Origin: Hirundichthys speculiger
Taxonomy: Eukaryota; Chordata; Actinopteri; Beloniformes; Exocoetidae
Length of the DNA stretch: 64,000 nucleotides
Assembly (NCBI GenBank): GCA_018398805.1
Contig: JAGFBZ010000737.1
Location: 484,312 to 548,311 of the forward strand
Direction of reading: 5' to 3'
The notes below the pieces were generated by a model. The model saw only the letters and a program-made list of their open reading frames with translations. It made no database searches and was not told the DNA's origin. Of the stretch, positions 22,288 through 34,950 are shown in pieces. Both the position numbers and the translations under genes were made by a program. Positions within the stretch are counted from its first letter, which is position 1. Each line of letters starts with the position of its first letter.

Positions 22288-23345
22288 TTAGAGCCCAAGC
22301 ACAGAGGGTGCGAGGATGCTTTTGTATTTCTAATGTTTATTATTATCATTATTATTATTAGGACCCGAGCACCGAGGATGTGAGGACCAAATTGTATTTT
22401 GTATGTTTGTTATTATTATTATTATGTCCAAAATGAATCACCTTTTTGGAGACCTGAACATACTCGAAAACTCACGAAATTTTGCACAGACATTAGTTGT
22501 GCATTAAATTTATGTATTTTATGGGTGCTAAGCATACAAAAATGGGTCAATAGTGCCACCTTCTTTTTTTAAACGACGAGCCCCTCCATATGCTTTCATC
22601 TACAGACATGAACATTGTGTGACTGATGTATCAGCCTCAGGCCTACAAAAAAAAAGTCTCTTGGTCCCAGGCTCTAACTCCCACAGGAAGTCCGCTATTT
22701 TGAATGGAATATAGATTTTTTTCCAGTATTTTGGCCATTTTCAGGCCTCGTACTTTAACGAACTTCTCCCAGAGATTTGACCGAATTGACTCCAAACTTT
22801 TTTTTGTTTAAATCTAGACACATGGCTGATGAAAGTTCACGAAGCTTCTAACTTATTACCAGAGGGCGTGACCGTAGTGATGCGACGAAGTTTGGTGTCA
22901 TTTCGAAGACTTGTCATGAAGGAGAAGTGGGCTGTAACTTGGCCATACATTGTTTAATCTGGTTCAAAACAGATGAGTATGATTGTAATCCCATCCTGAA
23001 GACAAAGAACTTGTAATATTCAGGAATGGTTGTAGCGCCACCTATTAGCAACAGGAAATGTCATGTTTTGCATTAGGCATCCCTGCTCCGAGTGGGATGA
23101 GCCGACACACCTCAAACTTGTTCAAATCAATAGTTAAGACATTGAAGATGACTAACAGTGAAAACTATAACTTTTTATCAAAGTTACACCACCGTTTTAT
23201 CACCATCATGAGAGTACGGCTGTGAATGTCCCACCATGAATGGAAAAGTTGATCTAACTTGCACACGCGTTGTCCAATCGGCCCCAAAATCCATGCGTTT
23301 GATGATTCTTCCACTCTGAACAAGTATACATGACAATCTTTGAAC
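22288..23345 (+). repeat. 'GGGCCCGAGCACC' dispersed repeat, long copy
   Basis: The stretch shares long ordered similarity with 57968-58640: CCCGAGCACCGAGGATG, AACTCACGAAATTTTGCACA, CCCCTCCATATGCTTTCATC, TTAACGAACTTCTCCCAGAG and GAGGGCGTGACCGTAGTGAT. There is no frame with protein homology. The copy starts with two partial heads in tandem (22290 and 22362). Confidence 0.75.
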
Positions 23346-23628
23346 GCCATCCTAGACATCCATATAGACAGGTGGAGGTAAATGCTGGGGTGACATCTAT
23401 ATAGACAGGTGGAGGTAAACGCTGGGATGGCATCTATATAGACAGGTGGAGTTAAATGCTGGGATGGTCAGAGGATGGAACTGCAGTTTTATATGTAACT
23501 TTGAAAACTCTGGTCTGCAAACATACAGAAAGGAAAAAGAAAAGAAAAAAAACAGAGGGGTTGAGGGTTCAGGAGAGCACAAAAAACTATGGGAAGATTG
23601 AATGCAGATACATTTATGACATGTTACT

Positions 23629-24311
23629 ACCGTATTTGCCCGAATCCAGGACGATATTTTGTTCTAGAAATCATATTCTCAAAAATGGGGGTCATCTTTT
23701 AACTGAGGACTTGACTTTTCCATTGTAGTTACACATCTGCACCACTAGATGGAGCTGCACCTAAGTGAACAGTAACCGAATCGAGTGTCACAGTGAACAC
23801 ATGCAAGCAGGATCTGAGGTAAAGTGGAGGAACACGCGAGTGACTCGAGCAAAGGGGTTTGAAAGTTCTGTTGCAGTCCAGAATGTGTTTTTTAGAACCG
23901 AATTTTTGAAACCGAATATAACTAATCTTAATGGTTATGCAGTTGTTGACACCATTAATGCAATTATTGAATTGAACTAAGTGGTTGTATCTTATTCACT
24001 GAGTCATAGTCTCAGATTTTAAGAGAATTAAGTTTATTAAATAGTGTGTACCTTGATCTTAAATAACATGGAAACCTGATATGTACCTTACCTATACTTC
24101 ATAAAAAAGATGAAATCATTAAAATGTTTAACAATACAGCAGAATGTTATCGCTGTGTGATTTTTTTTTTTCTATAGTAATTGTACAATAAAGGTTGTTT
24201 TAGGAATAACCTTATTGTCTTCATCATATTATTATTTTCCCAAAATGATATTTGAAAAGTAGGGTTCGTCTTGTAATCACAGTTGTCCTATATTCGGGCC
24301 AGTACGGTACT
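23629..24311 (+). mobile_element. MITE with TACCGTATTTGCCCGAAT ends
   Basis: The left end TACCGTATTTGCCCGAATCC and the right end ATTCGGGCCAGTACGGTA are inverted repeats of about 20 bp with a few mismatches. The internal part around CACCACTAGATGGAGCTGCA resembles 18485-18600, inside the outer hAT-like element, so the two share a segment. It is 0.7 kb with no coding capacity. Confidence 0.7.
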
Positions 24312-25900
24312 TCTACTCTGACTGGTTCACATGAACTACAGAGATAACTATATAAACAGATGTAGGCAGCAACATTGAGGTGGTCAGAGGATCAGACTGC
24401 AAGTTAGCATGTTAGTTGATATCGCAGAGACATCTATAAAGACAGGTGGAAGTAAACACTGGGATGACATCGATATAGACAGGTAGCGGTCAATGCTGGG
24501 ATGGTCAGACGATGGAACTGCATGTTAGTATGTAGCTCTGGAAACTCAGGACAGAAAACATATATATAGACGGAAAAAAAAAAAGGAAAAACTATTTTGT
24601 CCAATTTGCCCCAGAATCCATACATTTGGTGATTTTTTTTTTCACTCCGAACAAGTGTATATGACAATCTTGGATGGACTCCATAGCGCCACCATCTGGT
24701 CAAAGAAATATGATTTTGGTCACAGTTTGAAGCCATCACTTGGCTGCTGTCTGCCTCGCGAGCCGCGCTTCTCGCTCTCTCTCCCTCTCTCTCTGCCGGG
24801 CTCAGTGCACAGCCAGCGCGAGTTCTGTGTGCGGATTGGCGCGTGTCACCACATACACAGGCGAGGCGACGCGCGTGCACACAAACACCCTAATCAGTGA
24901 TAGAGAACGCTGGCTTCAAACAAATGATAAAGGTAATTGAGCCCGGATATCAATTACCTTCTCGTCCACATTTTAGCCAGAAAATCATACCCGGACTTTA
25001 TGAAAGAATTAAAAGATTAGTTTTTAAAGAAACACCCTGAGCCTTGTTCATGTTTTTTAATCTGACTAACAACTTGAAACTGTTCAGTGTTGCAACTGTT
25101 CAATTTTGCACATCAGATGGATTTTTTTTAAGCAAAAGTCTGAGCCAATGTTATTTTTATTTTGTTTTTCAAAATATCTACATTTTAGAATATTGTATTT
25201 ATATTTTTGATCAGAATTCTAGATTTGTATAGGCTAATGTTCCTATTGTTAAAAAGCACAAAAGTGTGTTATAAACAACTAGCACATTTATATTTTGCAT
25301 GTATTTTTCTTACTGTACCGAAAATGAACCGAACTGTGACCTCAAAACCGAGGTACGTACCGAACCGAGAGTTTTGTGTACCGTTACACCCCTAGTCACA
25401 GTATGTGTGTTATCTACTTGGTGCTTCATCATATCAGCTTGAGAAGCATACAGAATTATAAGTCCCCATGCACCATAGAAGGTTTCGTCTATAGACCTCC
25501 AATGGTTCCAGGGATATTCACCGTGAAAGTGGAAAAAAAATCACCCGTTTGTCCTAAGGTGGTGAATTTGAAGGATCAGATGCCTGTCACAAATGCCAAC
25601 ATTTTATACATTAGAAGTTATGGTCTATTTCAGAAATCTATTGGTCTATATTTTTCAAAATATGAAATCATAACCGATGATTATATTTCTGGTGTACTTT
25701 GTCCAATCAAGTTCAAACTACTCACAAACATCATGCACACTCCCCACATTGATTCCTGTCTGTTTCACTCTGATCGGACTTTCTGTACATATACGGGGAC
25801 AGTTTAAAACTTTGCACACAAAAGAAATTTTTTGACACCTAATTTTTAAATCAGAGTAACCAAAATTAGCAGTAATTTAGCTCTATATGTCAACTTATTT
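24312..25900 (+). repeat. Further fragments of the same repeat cluster
   Basis: This stretch includes short repeats of the phrase GACATCTATATAGACAGGTG (also at 23350-23460), the phrase CCATAGCGCCACCATCTGGT (24681; also near 58612), and a hAT-like right end (GTACCGAACCGAGAG then ACCGTTACACCCCT, 25315-25396). 25410-25560 resembles 58670-58800. Frames here are repeat-derived. Confidence 0.5.
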
Positions 25901-26025
25901 CACAAATTATTTTAGACTTTTAAATTGAACAACATACTGTTGTTAAACCTAGACCTGACCAACTGCAGCAACCCCAGATCAGAACACTGCCCCCACAGGC
26001 TGGTACAGTAGGCACTAGGCATGAT

Positions 26026-26719
26026 GGGAGCATCACTTCATCTGCCTCTCTTCTCACCCTGATGCTCCCATCACTCTGGAACAGAGTCAATCTGGACTAA
26101 TCAGACCACATGACCTTTTTCCATTGATCCAGAGTCCAATCTTTATGCTCCCTAGCAAATTGAAGCTTTTTTTTCCGGTTAGCCTCTCTGATTAGGTTTT
26201 CTTAAGGCTACACAGCTGTTCAGTCCCAATCCCTTGAGTTTCCTTTGAATTGTGCATGTGGAAATGTTCTTACTTTCACCATTAAACATAGCCCTGAGTT
26301 CTACTGTTGTTTTTCTTCAATTTGATCTCACCAAACGTTTAAGTTATCGCCAGTCACGATCATCACTGAGGATTTTTTTCCGGCCACATTTCCTCCTCGA
26401 AGACGAGTATTCTTCCAGTTTTTAATAATGTGTTGGACAGTTCTGCAATCTCCATAGATGTTTTCTCTGCTTGATGCATGCCAATGATTTGTCCCTTCTC
26501 AAACAGACTAACATCTTTTCCACAACCACGGGCTGTGTCTTTAAACATGGTTGTTTAGGAAATTAGAACCAATTCATTGCACCAGTTGGGATTAAATAAC
26601 TTGTTGCCAACTGAAAGATAATCGCCCATGCAGTAATTATCAAATAGGAGGCCTGTACCTATTTGCTTAGTTAAATCCAGGTGGCAACTTTTTTTTTTTT
26701 TTTTTGGCCAGGCAATGTA
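26026..26719 (-). mobile_element. Tc1-like transposon remnant, minus strand
   Basis: This is the second copy of the family at 7333-8025, with the same order of transposase segments on the minus strand (NRRKTTVELRAMF-type stretch, then the LGLNSCVALRKP-type stretch). It reaches the 5' end, CATTGCCTGGCC then a long A run (read on the minus strand at 26719-26690). Short internal deletions, for example near 26408, and stops kill the frame. Confidence 0.85.
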
Positions 26720-27912
26720 AATAGGTATTGGCAGTAACACTGAGGTGGTCAGAGGGTCAGACTGCAGGTCAGCATGTTAGTTGATATCCCAGAGACATCT
26801 TTATAGACGAGTGGAGGTAAATGCTGGGGTTGTCAGAGTGGAACTGCAGATCAGTATGCAGCTCTGGAAACTCTGGCCTGGAAACTAATACAGAAAGAAA
26901 AATAAAAAAGGGGGTGGTGGTTTAGGACAGCACAACTACAGGAACAATGAAGTCGAGATAAATTTATGAGGTGCTCCTAATTAACTATGAATGAAAAAGG
27001 TGAAAATTAAGGCTTAGATTTTTTATACAGACAATTCAGAGTGTGTCATCATTGTTACAGATATGGCTACATCAGCTGTACATAAAGATAAAAGTTAAAT
27101 GATCTTTAGTTTGAAATAATAACTTGAGTTGCTAAAGTCACATATATATTGTTATAGTTATAGCAAATGCTGCAGTGCTTGATTAAACTGTTCAATACAT
27201 GTTTTTAAGTAGTATACTACTCAGCAAAAATAGGGGTAAACACTCAAATTTACATTTTTAAGCAAAATAAATTTCAAAACATATTTTTATCTTCTTTCTT
27301 TTTCTCTTTCTTTTTCTCTTAAGATCTTGTACTGATGAATCCTGGTATTGTCATACAATCATACAATCAGTGAAGTAAATAAGTCTGCTGATTAAAGGAT
27401 CTCAACATTCAGTACATTCAGGAAGTCAGCTGACCTCATTTTTTTGGCAATTATTTGGCACTACATTGCTGATCATTGACTTGATGAACTGAATCAACCC
27501 CAGATCATAACACTGTCCTAAGGCTTGCATGATAGGTACTGTTTGTTACATTGTTATGGAGGAATTTGCCAAAATATTAATTGCAGTGTGCAGCAGTTCA
27601 TTGAGGTTTGCAGGCATTTATTTATTCACTTTTACTTTTAAGCTCTGGACGTGAGCTGGGCCATTGTGACACTGTGATTTTTTTTTTTTTTCTTTCATTG
27701 TCAGTCTGTTGTAGATTTACTGTAATATGTTATCTAACTTTAGGTTCTTACCTTCTAAGAACCAGGTGATTTTTTTATGTCCTAATGTTTACTTTCCTTT
27801 TTTACTTGGTGCTGCAGAGTATACTCTGTATAAAGTTGTCATTTATTATTGAGCTAAAACACAGCTGTTGTTTATAATAAACTGACCTTAAAACCTTTTC
27901 CTTTCTCTTCAG

Positions 27913-28048
27913 GAATTCAGTCTATCCCGCCTCAGGGAGGGAAACTGGAGATAGCTGGCATGGTGGTTGGACAGTGGGCTGGGAACAAACCAGTTCGTGG
28001 CAGAGGAAACTTCAACATGCACGTAGTGTCCGTTGGAGCAGGAAAAGG
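27913..28048 (+). CDS. fam120c: fam120c coding exon
   Basis: The exon encodes (G)IQSIPPQGGKLEIAGMVVG, QWAGNKPVRGRGNFNMHVV and SVGAGKG. It matches the IP(P/S)QGGKLEIAG.VVG.WAG motif and the Arg-Gly-rich region of FAM120 proteins, which in FAM120A lies in the RNA-binding C-terminal part. EIAGMVVGQWAG (not EIAGTVVGHWAG) points to the C paralogue. The acceptor is CTCTTCAG|GA (completes Gly) and the donor AAAGG|GTGAGT (phase 2). Confidence 0.95.
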
Positions 28049-28204
28049 GTGAGTAGAGTGAAGAACAAAATTCTTACAACTTTTAATTTTTTGAACAAAT
28101 TGAAGATTTTGAAGTTTGAATGTTCAGATATAGCCTTTGATCTTTCAGTATTGTTTGTGTAGTTACACATGACTGATGATTGTGCTGACTAGGAGCTTTC
28201 CAAA

Positions 28205-29143
28205 CCTAAATCAAAAAAAAAAAAAACCACTCAACTCACGATTCGGTACAATTCACGATTTTTCGCTCACGGTACGATTCACTCACCTTTTTTTTTTCTT
28301 TTTTTTTTTTTTAAATCAAAATGAGCTGCAGACAAATTATGACCAAATAAAATGATCTTTTATTCATAGGAAATAGTGCAATTGAAATGATCATCTTAAA
28401 TATAGTCTATTTTCTTTAAAGAAATACTGCACATCACCATTTATCTCCTTTTATCACGAGAAAAATATTTAACTGATGTCATTCAACATCTGAAATAACA
28501 AAAACTCAAAAAAGCTCATTTTCTTCAAAAACTAATTTTTCACAACTGAAAAGGGCCTCAAATCTTTTGCAATAAAATAACCCATCATCCTGGTAATTTC
28601 TTGTGCCCTTGCGTTGTTGAGGGAGAGAGGAGATGCAAAGCTGCTTCCATGGTGGTTTCCTCCTTTGGCAGTTTTCGCTCAGGCTGTAGCGAAGTAATCT
28701 CTTTTGTGGCGCTGCGTGACGTGCTGCAACATGTTGCTTGTGTTACCTGTATATATTAGCAGTTTCTTGCAATATTTGCACGCTGTTTTGGTCTTGTCTG
28801 TCTCTTTCTCACCGTTTTTGTGTGTGTGTGTACATCGGGAAGCCAAAATGCTGCCATGCCGTTGACTTGAAACTACTCGAAGCATCCTATATCTCTGTCA
28901 CTGCTTATCGTCATCGCATGTCTTCCCTCGCTCTGTACCTGAATGCCAGTAGGCTGCGTAGTGACCTGAGTTCTAGCGTTGAAATTGAATCAACTGACAA
29001 CGTATCCTAAAATGAATTAATAAATAGACAAGAAGATACATACTTATGACACAGTCGCGATTCATTTTTTATACCAACCGATGCAAATTCTCACACATTT
29101 GTATCGGTTTTTATTTGACTCAAGATGCATCGTAACACCCCTA
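28205..29143 (-). mobile_element. hAT-like element with BED finger, one end missing
   Basis: The right end is GATGCATCGTAACACCCCTA, a typical hAT terminus (minus-strand start TAGGGGTGTTACGATGC). The other side fades at ACGATTCGGTACAATTCACG without its terminal copy. It contains a BED-type zinc-finger frame on the minus strand (28885-28679). Confidence 0.65.
28679..28885 (-). pseudogene. BED-type zinc finger fragment of hAT transposase
   Basis: The frame reads TKTACKYCKKLLIYTGNTSN and then MLQHVTQRH. The CxxC pair, the TGNTSNM turn and the HxxxxxH pair form a complete BED finger as in ZBED1-like hAT transposases. Nothing after it is transposase-like in any frame up to the element end, so it is a remnant. 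An ACA-rich 5' part is low complexity. Confidence 0.75.
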
Positions 29144-30628
29144 CTTGGTAGTCTTGAAGTTATTTCACACTGCATGACTGATTGGCAATAAAGGGTCACA
29201 CACCAGATGATCGGACAGCGGTCCATCACCTTACTTGTCTCTACGTTTTGCCAAGAAAAGACGTGGGAAATGAGGCATACCTATGCACAAAACAGGAGTT
29301 GATTATTTAAAAATGGGCCAAGGGAGGAAACAAATGTTGCAAGCTGTTTGTTTGATAATTTGTGCAGAACACAAATGAAAAAGGATTAGTACACGCGGGG
29401 AGCAGGAATTGTCTGAGATTTGAAGATGGCTGAAATGAAATATATTAAAAATGTTTTGCAATAAAAAACATTAACTGTGTTGTAACATATTGTAACATTT
29501 TCATAAAGCTATCAAACAAACCTATTTGATATCTCACATCAACTTAAATAGGGTGCATTACTTACTGATATAAAAAATAAAGGCTCATGGAACTGATGGA
29601 AATACATGTATCAGAATTACTAACTGAAAAAGTGCATTCCTCAATGACACTAAAAAATAATGCAAAGTGCATAATGTACTGACACAAGTTAGACTTGTCT
29701 GTGTAAATAAATTTAAAATGTGCACTTCATAGTAACAAAAAATTATGTTTAAAGCATTTTGGCTTGTGGTTCCATTCAAATGAATGCCTTTACTTAAAGT
29801 AAATGAGGTTCAGTAATTTTTTTTTTTTTTTAATCTCATGGAAGCTTTAGATGAGAGAGATGATAGTGAGGAGTGGAGAGAGAGAAGAGGGGAGGGGCTG
29901 AGAGCAGAGGGGAGACTTGCTCCTGGTTTGCTCACGTTAGCTCATGTTAGCTTACGTTAGCTCACGTTAGCGCTATTTCAAAACTCCATGGAAGCGATGG
30001 TTATGGTTCAGGTGGCTGATCGGGTTTGACATATAAAAGCTTGTGCTACATTTTTCCCTCCTTTGCTTGGAGCATTTGTCACAAATAACAAGCAAACTAT
30101 CTTCTTCTGAAACTTGAACGAAGTTCTATACAGTCCGCCATGGTTTTTTTTTTTTTTAAATCAATGGCAATGCTGCATTCAAGGTATAACGTAAATTCCC
30201 CCATTCCCCCGTTTTCTAGTCGTTCTTTCGACCTTATCTATTTTTTCTATTTTTATGTTTAACATGCGGGAAAATACTACGAATATCAATTAAAGTCAGC
30301 AACTACCAAAATTATGACCGAGTTAACGAGTTGTTTTCTGGCATGAGGGGGTATTCTTGATTTTCTTTACTGAGAAATCGTTTTTCTGATTATGCCGCCG
30401 TTACTTGAACATAACATTCACTACTGGTCATTCAAGGCTCAGAGGGAGAGAGGCACTGTTTACAAAAATATATACAGTCATGGAAAAAATTATTAGACCA
30501 CCCTTGTTTTCTTCAGTTTCTTGTTCATTTTAATGCCTGGTACAACTAAAGGTACATTTGTTTGGACAAACATAACGATAACCACAAAGATTGCTCTTAA
30601 GAGTTTTATTTAAGAGCTGATATCTTAC

Positions 30629-31981
30629 TATGGAAGTATTTCTGTGCCACCTGAGTTTGAATACGAATTTTTAAGATTGAAATTTTTCAGCATCAAAATC
30701 AGACTTTGAATTTTAAAAAACATCAGATTTCTAGCACTGAATTTTTTTTTTTGCCTCGGAATTTTATTTTGTTAAAATAAATTCAGTGTTAAAAAAAATT
30801 GTCTTAAAATATTCAGTTTTTCAAAATTCAACGCGCAAAGAAATTCAACACCCCAAAAAATTCAGTGTAAAAAAAAAATCAACATCTCAAAAAAAATTCA
30901 GTGTAAAAAAAAAATTCAATTTCTAAAAAAAAATCAGTGTAAAAAAAATTAAACCTCAAAAAATTCAGTGTAAAAAAATTCAACCTCAAAAAATTCAGTG
31001 TAAAAAGAACCAGACTCAACATCCGGGTCACCAGGGAGAAGCAATCGATCCCTGTCTCAATTCAGCCAACGTCCAGCCAATCACGTTACGCTCCATTGGT
31101 CATGTGACACCCACCCAGATAGTAAGACAGACCGGTCGGCCATGGCAGCAAACTCAGGTGATGGTGCTGCGGTGAGTCTGTTTACTTTATTTGCTGTTTG
31201 TATTAAACATTTAAAATAGATTTATTAAATGATATTACTCGACACGTTGCACATTAACCTGATTTATTGATCAATATCTACAATAAACTTTTAATGAGGT
31301 GGCGTTCGTGAAAACTAGTTAATGGTATGCGAGCTAGGCTACTTTAGGTTCTGAACACGTTCTGAAGCAGCGAGTATGACTACTGACAGTACATTAAACC
31401 ATGATAGTTTTTTCATACTTCTTACTAAAATGAAACATAGTTAATTTCTGAGTATTTATTCCTTGGACTGCGCTTGTCTATTTTTCCTCAGTAGTTATTG
31501 TTTTCATACAGGCTGGGGTTGTCACAAGAACCGATACTTCAGTTACCGTCTTACTATCTGGGTGGGTGTCACATGACCAATGGAGCGTAACATGATTGGC
31601 TGGACGTTGGCTGAATTGAGACAGGGATCGATTGCTTCTCCCTAGTGACCCGGATGTTGAGTCTGGTTCCTTTTACACTGAATTTTTTTACACTGAATTT
31701 TTTGAGGTTGAATTTTTTTTACAGTGATTTTTTTTTTTTTACACTGAATTTTTTGGGGTGTTGAATTTCTTTGCGTGTTGAATTTTGAAAAACTGAATAT
31801 TTTAAGACAACAATTTTTTTTAACACTGAATTTATTTTAACAAAATAAAATTCCGAGGCAAAAAAAAATTCAGTGCTAGAAATCTGATGTTTTTTAAAAT
31901 TCAAAGTCTGATTTTGATGCTGAAAAATTTCAATCTTAAAAATTCGTATTCAAACTCAGATGGCACAGAAATACTTCCATA
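30629..31981. mobile_element. Fold-back element with 430-500-bp inverted arms
   Basis: The left arm (30629-31129) starts TATGGAAGTATTTCTGTGCC. The right arm (31549-31981) ends GGCACAGAAATACTTCCATA. The target duplication is CTTAC on both sides (30624-30628, 31982-31986). The outer arm is AT-rich with variable copies of TTCAGTGTAAAAA. The inner 120 bp of each arm is a GC-richer block with two CCAAT boxes in opposite directions (CAGCCAATCACG, CTCCATTGGTCATGTGAC). The 419-bp loop starts with GCCATGGCAGCAAACTCAGG and GCTGCGGTGAGT, which looks like a start codon in good context and a splice donor. The left arm is longer because it has more units. No transposase was seen. Family unknown to me. Confidence 0.9.
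31142..31173 (+). other. Possible captured mini-exon in the fold-back loop
   Basis: ATG in a strong context (GGCCATGGC) opens ten codons (MAANSGDGAA) ending at GCTGCG|GTGAGT, a near-consensus splice donor. It lies directly downstream of the CCAAT-box block of the left arm. This may be a captured promoter and first exon of a host gene; it could also be chance. Transcription is not shown. Confidence 0.3.
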
Positions 31982-32198
31982 CTTACCATTTTCCATGGTT
32001 TTCTTGATTATAACCTAAATCACTTAAGTTTTTACATCAATAGCTATGGCGTGGTACTGCCAAAAACACTGCTTTTATGCATTCAGTGTTTTCTTTTCTG
32101 TCTGTTTTAGTCACATGATGACGTTTAGTTGTACCAGGCATTAAAATGAACAAGAAAATGAAGAAAACAAGGTGGTCTAATAATTTTTTCCATGACTG

Positions 32199-32306
32199 TA
32201 TGTTATCGGGCTATTCGTCGTGATATAGGACTTATCAGGATGACGTCATAATTTCCTGTTATCGGCCTGATAGTTATCGGGTTGATAATTATCGTGCACC
32301 CCTAAG
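32199..32306 (+). repeat. hAT-like end fragment
   Basis: GTTATCGGGCTGATAATTATCG-type sequence ends in TTATCGTGCACCCCTAA, resembling the right end of a hAT MITE (minus-strand TTAGGGGTGCACGATAA). The matching left end was not found. Confidence 0.4.
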
Positions 32307-32549
32307 TGTGACAAGCAGTAGAGATGTTTTGAGAATGATAGTCAGTAATACATCCTTGGATTTCTATTGCATTCTTACCAGCTATGTTTTCAACCAATAC
32401 AAGCCTCTGTGAAGATGCAAACAAATGTGCATTTACAGGCATTTCAGTGCAGTTCATATTTTTAGTATATTTTTACACACATCCCATGTCAGTGTTGACA
32501 AATTTGGCTTTCTAAAACAATGACATGCAAAATATGTTGTTATTTACCA

Positions 32550-33520
32550 GGGGTGTAACGATATCCAAATCTTACGATACAATATTGTCACGATATGAAC
32601 CTCATAATACAATATTTGTTGTGATCTTGTGGAAAGGCTCACAATATTGTGGCAATGGTCACAACACCGACAGTATAAAAGGCTTTGACCACTCATTGGT
32701 ACAATATTGTCGTATTCAAGTTTATGATGCATTTTGAACAGCTTGAAAAGTCTTTGCTAAAATGCACAATTCAAGTAACATCTCAACATACATATATCAG
32801 AAAAGGCAACCCAGGTACTACATTAACAGCCTAGGAATAAATAAACTCACTCGGGCATTATAAAACAGCCTATTCAATAAATAAAAATACCTGGGCACCA
32901 CCAAACAGGAATTAAATTAGAAAGTAAGCTACAGTCAACAAGTTTATTCTAGCCTTAGTAGATGACTTTCAATTTCTTTTTTTAGAAAGATTAACATGTC
33001 AACATTTGAGAAGATCAGATCTCTGAGCAGTTAGAATGTCCCCTACTGTTGAAAATACCCTTTCACTAGGTACTGAGGTAGCTGGTATACAAAGATATAT
33101 CTTGGCCAAAGATGACAACAGTGGGTTTTACTCTGCATTTCTCCTCCACCACTTCAGAGGTCAAGCAGATAGTGAAATAGTGGTCTCTTTACAATACAAA
33201 CACAAACATCACTTGGACTTGTGTGTCACTGTGACTTTAAGAGTCCCCAAGGAGGTCTCAAGAGCATGTTTCTTTTGGGGAGGGGAGTTCTTCCTACTGC
33301 AGTCCAGATGTGTAGCTGTAGGATGGGGTTATGTGGCGGTGACACTTCATCTTCATCATGGTTTGGAAAATACAGAGAAAAAAAATCAACATACAGTGAT
33401 CCCTTATTTTTTGCGGTTAACGGGGACTGGCGCTCCCCCACGAAACTCAAAATCTACGAACTGGAGCCGGAGCCCCCCGAGCCTAAATAATGTGTTTAAA
33501 ATATATTTAAAAACCGCAAA
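32550..33520. repeat. Mixed DNA-element fragments
   Basis: CAGGGGTGTAACGATATCC at 32550 is a hAT-like left end with ACAATATTGT-rich sequence behind it. 33394-33520 starts CAGTGATCCCTTATTTTTTG with GGTTAACGGGGACTGG, typical of a fish MITE. The remaining sequence (33000-33390) is GC-balanced with no homology I can name, and its frame lacks a known domain. Confidence 0.45.
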
Positions 33521-34950
33521 AAAGTAAAGAGGCACTGCAGCAATACAAGACAAAGGCTCAACTGTGGTCCTTCTGTTACCTTCACAGCCTCTGGTCTCCG
33601 AACCGTAGTAAACAAACTGCTGGTATTATGTAATTTTTGGCTCGTAATTAGCGGTTAACATGCTAACAACAACAAAAGAAAAAGTCAGATTTTTTCTGCA
33701 TAGAACAAGCACTTTATTCCACGTGATGCTCAATCATGTCAAGTAAACATTTCCATTGAGTTACTGCATCCATGTTAAGTTTGTGCACTGGAAGGTTTAA
33801 CAGTTTTTGTTTACTGGTCAGCATGGCTGTGGCTGTTGGACTTCAGTAGTCCAAGGCAAGTCAGCAATCTGATACACATCTAATACTACCGATTGGACTT
33901 TAACACATTCTTGAAACTTTTCAGGGGTGGCAGCTTATCAAATGACTTCTCGCAATGCTTGTATTTGCCACAGTGTACCGCACTTTACACTGGCAGTGTT
34001 TGTATACTGTCTGTTGTTTGTCCGTCACCTTTTCTCCTTTCTTGATGAAACCAAAATGCTTCAACAACCTCAGACTTAAAAAGCCGTTGGAACATCCACA
34101 ATATCTACACCGCTATCCTCCTCAGCCACACTGTGTTCACCACGCTCGCCGCCTTCTGCCATGTTTGCTCTTCTTACTTGTGTGGGCTCCGCGTGCTCCC
34201 ATTGGCTTAAAAGGGCGCACTGGCCGATGATGCAGACGCAAAGGGTTGTGGTCGATGTAGTTTACTCTGCTATGCTCTGCTGGAGCGGACTGAAAACTAT
34301 TACTTTTGCTTCAAGACACAATGTTTAATACCGTGGCAAGACCACACTGGTAACAGTTGCTAATAACTAAATGTTAGTGTTGGCTTGACACACTGTATGT
34401 TTCTGTTGGATAAATGTCTGATGAAGAACAAATGAGTCACCAACGTTGATTTCCCAATCATGCCTAAAGAAACCATAAAATACAAATGTGAAGATCAGTT
34501 TATATGTACGCAAACTTATTTAATCAACAACAAGGAGAGATCTACATCCAGCTGGTGTCCTTTCTTTTCTTTTAGCTCTCATTACCGAGTGAAAGCCTTC
34601 TTGAGATTTACTCTTGTTCATTTTCTTGCTTGATCACTCTCTCTCTGGTTTTCTCTTTCTTGCGTCCTCTGATTTTACTTTCTTTGGTTTCTTACTCTGT
34701 CATGATGTTTCCAGTGCAAACTGAGTTAGCCTCAATTTATTGTTATGTGCATACCTACAAACTAATTGCTTTTCGGTGCCAGTCGCCATTTTTCATCACA
34801 ATATGTCACTCACGTGATTTTCAGAAATTTCAGTATCCTCTTTAAAATGACACATCTTTGGTAGAATGCAACATGCACGTGCAAGTGTTTGGGCCAATTA
34901 CAATCAAGATAAGGGCATCGCTTCTTTTCCATTATTTGAATGAAGGCAAT

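Larger units (their letters stand above)
19901..27912 (+). other. fam120c: fam120c intron
   Basis: The 8.0-kb intron contains a cluster of interleaved DNA repeats (20989-25900) and a Tc1 remnant (26026-26719). The parts 19905-20980 and 26740-27900 are AT-rich with no recognised element. Confidence 0.75.
30475..32198 (+). mobile_element. Tc1/mariner-type MITE, host of the fold-back element
   Basis: The ends CAGTCATGGAAAAAATTATT and AATAATTTTTTCCATGACTG are inverted, with about 75 bp of inverted repeat (continuing AGACCACC.TTGTTTTCTTCA). TA flanks both sides (30473-30474 and 32199-32200), the duplication of Tc1/mariner elements. Its own sequence is only about 370 bp once the fold-back insert (30629-31981) is removed, so it is a non-autonomous MITE. 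Confidence 0.9.
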
